The position numbers were made by a program, and so were the translations under genes. DNA of 64,000 nucleotides from Diorhabda sublineata (taxonomy: Eukaryota; Arthropoda; Insecta; Coleoptera; Chrysomelidae): assembly GCF_026230105.1 (NCBI RefSeq), contig NC_079476.1:12724709-12788708 (forward strand), given 5' to 3'. Shown piece after piece: positions 58,700-64,000 of the stretch. The notes beneath the pieces were generated by a model. It was not told where the DNA came from, did no database searches, and was given only the letters and a program-made list of their open reading frames with translations. Each line of letters starts with the position of its first letter. Within the stretch, counting starts at the first letter, position 1.

Positions 58700-61100
58700 T
58701 TAAAAATGCTTACAAGTTCCACATTTTACTAACTTTTGAAGAACAAAAGAATTATTCAAATATCGTTTCTTTCTAAAAAATATTGAGGTTATCTTGCTTG
58801 CTTGAAACCCCAGAATCCGCTGTCCGCTAGTTATTAAATTCCAATTAATTAGTTAGTTACTGAAAAAATGTAATAATTATGTTTAAGTAACTTATTATAA
58901 TATTCTATTAATACATACCATTCATGTTAATAAGACACACTCAATTCAGTAGCTCGTAGACTGACTGCTCATCAAAACTACTATTTAGAGGATTCCATTA
59001 TGAAGGCTACAAAATGGCCTAGTAATTATTGTTTATAATAGCCAGATAATTTAAACAGGAGCCAGTCGCATTATTCATAACATCTGTCAAATATTTACAC
59101 AAACCCAACAACACGGAAAATGAGTTGACCCCATAGTGGGAAGGGAATCTACCTGTTTTCAAGATGTCTAATTTTCTAGTCAAAACTGACTTGGTCAAAT
59201 AAAATGAATAATTGGTCTTTGTAACTCTTGGACGTTAATATTCTAAACGTAGATATGTTTATTCCAAATGAATATTTGAACAAAAACAAATAAATATTAG
59301 AAAGAGGAAATAAGAAATTGAAAACTATATCGACACAATTAACAAATTGAATTTATTTTCTAAACCGATTTTTTTACATTTAAGATCGATTTAACTAAAT
59401 ACTTGTTTGACTAAAACAAAAAATATTTATTTAATATAATTATTCATAATCCGATATTTTATAGAGTGAACAGTAGCTTCATATTAACGATTAATATAAT
59501 AATTGCAAAGATTGAAAATTTCATTATGCTTTCTGATGGTCTATTTTCTACTCTCCAGTTTAGACTACTATTCCTTCTATGATATAATGTGCTTATCTAG
59601 TTTATGATCTCAATTTAATTCTACTTATGGCATCTCTTCAATAATTCTTTGCGACTTTGGGTTACTGCGTATCTGTTACTTCGGATTTTCCTTTTAAGTT
59701 TTCTATTTTGGCATTTTCCATTAATTCATCCATAAAATATAATGAAACCTTAAACATAAAAGACCAATATTGTATTTTAGTTAATTAATGATTATTTTCA
59801 TAATGCTGTTTTGCAAAGTTATTTATGATGGATATTTATTGATATATATTGATATAAATTTAAATATAATAAATATTTCTTACTTCTTATATATTTACAG
59901 GTTTCACTACTACTGAACCAATTTTTATTTATAACGCACTATTCACCAACTACTAATTTATTTTTTCTGCTAGCGCTTCGAGCTCTTTTTTGTCGCACTA
60001 CCAAAAGTGAACTTTCCATTTGTCTCGTATTTATATAGTAAACTCTTTCTCAAAATTCGTTGAGATTTCGTTATATTTCGTATTATATGCTTTCAAAATT
60101 TGAGGCATTTGTATTATATTATACGGTGCAAATCTAGAAATTTAGACACTTTCGTTTAGTAGTACCAATCAATCCAAGTGCAAAAATATTCACATTTACT
60201 TACTACCACAAAAACGATATTACCGGTCTCGCAGTGATATTCATGTTAGTTAATGGAATTTTGTCTCTTTGAATTCTAAATTTGAATAGAAAGTGCGCTG
60301 AACGCATTCTAGTCTCAGTGCAAGAAGATATGAAGATCGTCCGACATCGTTTTATGATGAAGCAAGATTTCAATTTGACAAAATGCAATCAACAATTGGC
60401 TGCTTTCTTCAAGACAACAAAATTGGCGATTTTTCTAACATGAGACAAATACAGCAATATTATTCAAGGAGGCGGCATGTCAATGCAGATGTTTGCTTGC
60501 TTTTGCGATATTATTGACCAATACAAGTCAGTCAATTATAAATAAAAAAATAAAAAGGAGAATAGAGTCGAAATATTTTATATTATGATAATGACATTGA
60601 CATCCAATAACTTATGCGGTCAACGATTCGGAAAAACGATTGTGCTTTCAACATCGATATATAATTGAAGAAGTACGTCAAAAATTTGTTGAAATGCATA
60701 TGAATCTTATTTAAAATTAATGAAATTTTCCATCATCGTATCAGAAATATAAATAGCAACTATCTTGATAATTGGCGATTGAAAAATGATTTTACATATA
60801 TTTCATGAATTTTTTATGTAGCATTTAGTATTTAAGTATTAATTCCTTCTGTGAATTCTGATATTGATGATACTACTACTTTAAAACCTCTGTTACTGTA
60901 TAAACGTATTTCAGTTTCCGTATTATATTTTAACGGAATATACCAGATGTAGTAAATCGCCTTTTGCTCTTTAAAACGTGTTGCCACCCAACAATCTTTA
61001 AAAATATAAAGACTACAGATAGTAATTACAGTATCAACTAGTTTATACCTGTAGCCAAAGGTTGTGCAATCTCGATGAAAGAAGAAACAAAACCACACTC
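58700..61100. other. Large intron, featureless
   Basis: AT-rich. The ORFs at 60,203-60,388 and 60,832-61,098 (minus) show no motif. Confidence 0.5.
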
Positions 61101-61109
61101 ACCTTACAG

Positions 61110-61312
61110 ATAATCAGTGCGCACAAAGCGCGAGCTTTTTGAGCAAACATCGACTCGTCAAAACGCACTCCTAATTAAGCCTATCATTATCATGTTAGCT
61201 TTGGCAGGCAGCGTCTGTCAACCCGTCGCCGGTTGTGAGAACCCCCGTTTTCAAGTACTGACACAGGCTCATCATCTCGGAGATAGTAATTACCCGGCCC
61301 ACTACACTAACA
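61110..61312 (+). CDS. Candidate exon of a nested, unrecognised gene
   Basis: A block clearly less AT-rich than its surroundings has an acceptor-like ccttacag before it and a donor (AACAG-gtaacc) after it. A plus-strand frame is open from the TAA at 61,111 to the donor. Its only ATG (61,192) would give MLALAGSVCQPVAGCENPRF and more, with a hydrophobic stretch (LLIKPIIIMLALAG) that resembles a signal peptide. On the minus strand the same block ends in a strong donor too (AAG-gtgagt at about 61,102-61,107), so it could instead be an untranslated exon of an antisense transcript. No family was recognised. Confidence 0.3.
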
Positions 61313-61319
61313 GGTAACC

Positions 61320-62450
61320 TCTGTTTATTTTTCAGCTCGTGGCTACGAGTGAATTTTCTTACGTTATGTACCACTCCGTCCTGAATAGAGTGATATTTAT
61401 TAACAATATTAAAACGTTCATAAGGAACAATTACTATGTGGAATCATCCGAACAATTGACGATTTAAATGGAGTACTATAATCAAGAAAAAACTTTAGGT
61501 TTACTAGGAAAAAATCTAAAAAATATGTTATAAACGATAAGTAATAATTTGAATTAACAAGTCTATTATTGAAGAACTTAACCCAATATTAGATAGCGCA
61601 GCGTAGAAAATTCCGCAAGATTCTGGTTGGTTATTTGTCACTTTTCGGTTTCTTGTTCTCATTATCTGTCACAATTTTAGTGGAAAAGATTCTTCCTTCC
61701 TCTTATATAAATTTTAAATGAAACATTTATTCAGTAAAATTTTTGGTCTCGTTTATTCTTTGTAATAGGCTAAAAGTAAATGTACCAGGCTCTCAACATA
61801 CATCTTGTGACATCAAATTACATAATTAGCTAAATTTTCTATTCCTGGCTGTAGATTTACAATTACGATAAATCGACACTACCACTTTTCACAAATGAAT
61901 TACCTTCATAGTTATCTGAAAACATTGTTTGTGAATGGAAACTTTCCTAATATTCGGGAATACAAAGGTAGAGTTGAAAAAATTTGAACAGTCAGCGATG
62001 TTACAATACGTATTGAAAGCTTCAAAATCACATGATTGTACTGATTTATACGGACTATATTTTGGGCATCTGGTGTTACCACGTTTACCTTATGTTCTCT
62101 TATTTGCTTGCTACTCAATCTTCTAATATGACATTAACATCTAAAGATTTGTCTTCAGCTGTTGCTGGTTTTTCATGGCATTTCGCAGTAGTTTCCATAC
62201 TGTTTTTAATCGCCCAGTCTAGAAATCACTGTTTTGAATCTACATGCATATACAATAGAAATATCTAAAATTTAGAAGCTCATCAATGATTATTCATAAA
62301 AGTTATTCTTATATGAAACTGGCTATATTGAGTTCATACATTATTAGCTATTATCCATTATATTCTGAAAATGAGTCTAGAAAAAATATTGAAAAATATT
62401 GGACGTAGTTATTTTAACTCCAGCTTTCCAGTAAAGTTTCTATTCTAAAT
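61320..62450. other. Large intron, featureless
   Basis: AT-rich with overlapping short ORFs (61,912-62,268) on both strands that carry no motif. Confidence 0.5.
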
Positions 62451-62454
62451 GTTC

Positions 62455-62555
62455 TTGATTTTAGGTCTCTTCTGTTTCAAAATAGTAGGTTTTTTTGATA
62501 GTTTTTAAAAGAAAGATTTTGACGTTTCGACTTTTCCAAAAGAACATTTAGATGC

Positions 62556-62626
<71 letters not shown>
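62455..62626 (-). repeat. Third copy of the 48 kb repeat, with (TA)n
   Basis: ttgattttaggtctcttctg, then agtttttaaaagaaagattt and tgacgtttcgact match the complement of 48,550-48,650. A TA tract of about 66 bases (62,560-62,626) follows directly. The association of this repeat with TA tracts at all three sites suggests that the tract belongs to the element or is its target. Confidence 0.8.
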
Positions 62627-62630
<4 letters not shown>

Positions 62631-62976
62631 AATATAGAATCGCTAAACAATGAATACCTATTTCCCCCATCTTCTAGTGAGATTCTAGTTAATGCCGGAT
62701 CATCTTCGGAATCTGCCACTGACACAACGTTTATAAAACCGTATAGTACATGAGTAATAAGCTATTCTCAGTCTACTCTTCAAATTGTGGTAAACATTGT
62801 TACCTAAAAATATTTCTTGTGTATAGAAAAATGAAACTTAGTTATCAATAACGAAAGCGTTATATTTTCAGTATGTGTCGTACGTCGAAATAAATTTCAT
62901 ATTCCAAAAACTGGATAAAAATGGGGAAAATTACATACTTTTGTACACAATCTAAAAATCATATTTCACCTATTAC

Positions 62977-63000
62977 TCATTTCATTTCATTTCATTTCAT
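62977..63000. repeat. (TCATT)n short tandem repeat
   Basis: Nearly five units of TCATT in a row. Confidence 0.9.
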
Positions 63001-63224
63001 ATTCGTTCATTTAGAATCGTATCTAAAAAATCCAAGTAGAAAAAAGGTCTACAGAATAAATAACTAATTTATTAGATTACTGATAAAATTGTTGTCGATA
63101 TTGAACAATATCTAGTTTTTTGTGAATTCTTCTATTAAAGTTTAGTAGCTAACCAAATTTTAAGAAGTTCCCACCATTCCATCTACATATTCAGAATTCC
63201 TCTGTAGATGTGCTTATACGACGT

Positions 63225-63365
63225 AGCTTTCCAAGCGTAGGGGAGAGAAGAAATGAGTGGCGCCGTCGTCGACCGCCCGTTGACGACCAGACTACACGCA
63301 CACAAGCATCTACCATCGGGCCATGGCCCGTCGCCCATGGGCCAACGCCGCCCGCCGTGTTTTAT
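63225..63365. promoter_or_regulatory. CpG-dense palindromic island, possible promoter or enhancer
   Basis: It contains about 18 CpG in roughly 130 bases, against almost none around it. Stacked palindromes include GTCGTC...GACGAC with an 11-base spacer, the perfect GGGCCATGGCCC, and GCCCATGGGC just after it. Both strands are open for 70-100 codons, but this follows from the low stop frequency of GC-rich DNA and neither reading resembles a protein. It could be a nested promoter, an enhancer or a 5' exon. Confidence 0.35.
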
Positions 63366-63439
63366 TGTTTTACCGTTACAGATATCAAATGCTCGATGAA
63401 GAATAAGAAAACCAACCGGAGGGGAAGAAGGTGAAATAT

Positions 63440-64000
63440 TCTTGATGATCTTTATATAAGGAACCAGTTGGTTCATGATTCTAAGCTAACCAACGTTTTT
63501 TATTGTCTGATTGAAAAAAGGAACCGCTGTTGTAATAAACAGATAGCTGAAAGTTAATATTATAAGTTGAAGGTATGATACACTTATGCAATTGAAATGT
63601 ATGTAGACTATACTTTTTCTTCTAAGTTGAGAAGATTTGCGACCCCTTCTAGTAAAATGATAAAGTAGGCGTCGGCACACAAAAAGACAGTAATAAAAAT
63701 TGTTTTGAAACATGTAAATATACCAGCATTATTCAGAACAGAACGTTGATGAGCACTTATTTATTGATAACTGATAAACGAATTGAAAATGAAAACTTAC
63801 ACAAGAATTCAAAGAGTATGTCTCAAGTATTGGTGACATCCATTCACACATTCCTCTAATTACTCATATTACTACGTCTTGAAGCCATGATAAAGCAATT
63901 GAATGATTATATTTCTGTTAAAAATACAATTGGATCTATGTGAATAAGAAAACATTTTCTGAAAAAGCTTTTCAAAACGCTAAATGCAGGCTTCCATATT
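63440..64000. other. Right end of window, featureless
   Basis: AT-rich intronic sequence with nothing recognised. The next neurobeachin exon is not visible here. Confidence 0.5.

Noticed and set aside
63183..63476. 97-codon minus-strand and 74-codon plus-strand ORFs over the CpG island
   Set aside because: Open on both strands because the GC-rich stretch lacks stop codons; neither translation looks like a protein.
1..64000. CRISPR arrays, operons, prokaryotic defence systems, phage genes, tRNA or rRNA genes
   Set aside because: No regularly spaced repeats, no compact gene clusters with ribosome binding sites, and no cloverleaf or rRNA-like segment were recognised. The spliced gene structure shows that this is an animal nuclear genome.

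Overview
The window is strongly AT-rich eukaryotic DNA. It holds short exons in long introns, long (TA)n tracts and many decayed transposons, and it fits an arthropod, most likely insect, nuclear genome. The coding exons match the animal BEACH protein neurobeachin (Drosophila rugose/rg). The transposon mix (mariner/Tc1 types, a jockey/R1-like LINE, Penelope-like, Helitron, hAT-like, Tigger-like) is typical of insects. A beetle or a related order is possible, but the sequence alone does not settle the order.

Positions 1-23,855 carry ten consecutive plus-strand coding exons of neurobeachin. Splice sites are canonical GT-AG and the phases agree at every join. Together they encode about 721 residues from the middle of the protein. 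They cover a low-complexity linker region, a 73-codon histidine-rich exon of cassette type (8730-8948), the conserved block usually called DUF1088, and the first part of the PH-like domain that precedes BEACH. The rest of the PH domain, BEACH and WD40 exons were not found downstream, and neither were the N-terminal exons upstream. The window is therefore an internal slice of a very long gene, and the last 40 kb is best read as one large intron.

The introns contain the repeats. 4.9-6.3 kb is a minus-strand mariner-type transposase relic. 7.1-7.8 kb is a zinc-finger protein relic. 9.4-9.8 kb is a LINE RNase H fossil. 19.4-20.2 kb is a second mariner-type relic. 25.2-26.2 kb is a Tc1-like element with clear inverted ends and TA target duplication, inserted into an older repeat whose empty-site paralogue lies at 29.2 kb. 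28.1-28.6 kb is a foldback element and 30.0-30.6 kb a hAT-like relic. 32.0-32.45 kb is a Penelope-like endonuclease relic and 39.2-39.7 kb the helicase end of a Helitron. 41.2-42.5 kb is a DDE transposase pseudogene. 50.6-51.0 kb is a Tigger/pogo-like DNA-binding domain relic. 54.44-54.61 kb is a near-perfect inverted repeat, and 58.36-58.6 kb is a mariner relic.

A few non-repeat features stand out against the AT-rich background. These are a compact 48-codon minus-strand ORF (16,847-16,993), a GC-richer 61.1-61.3 kb block with an ORF and splice-like borders, and two CpG-dense palindrome-rich islands at 43.3-43.5 kb and 63.2-63.4 kb. They are candidates for a nested gene, promoter or enhancer inside the big intron. 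No prokaryotic-type system, CRISPR array, operon or recognisable RNA gene was seen.
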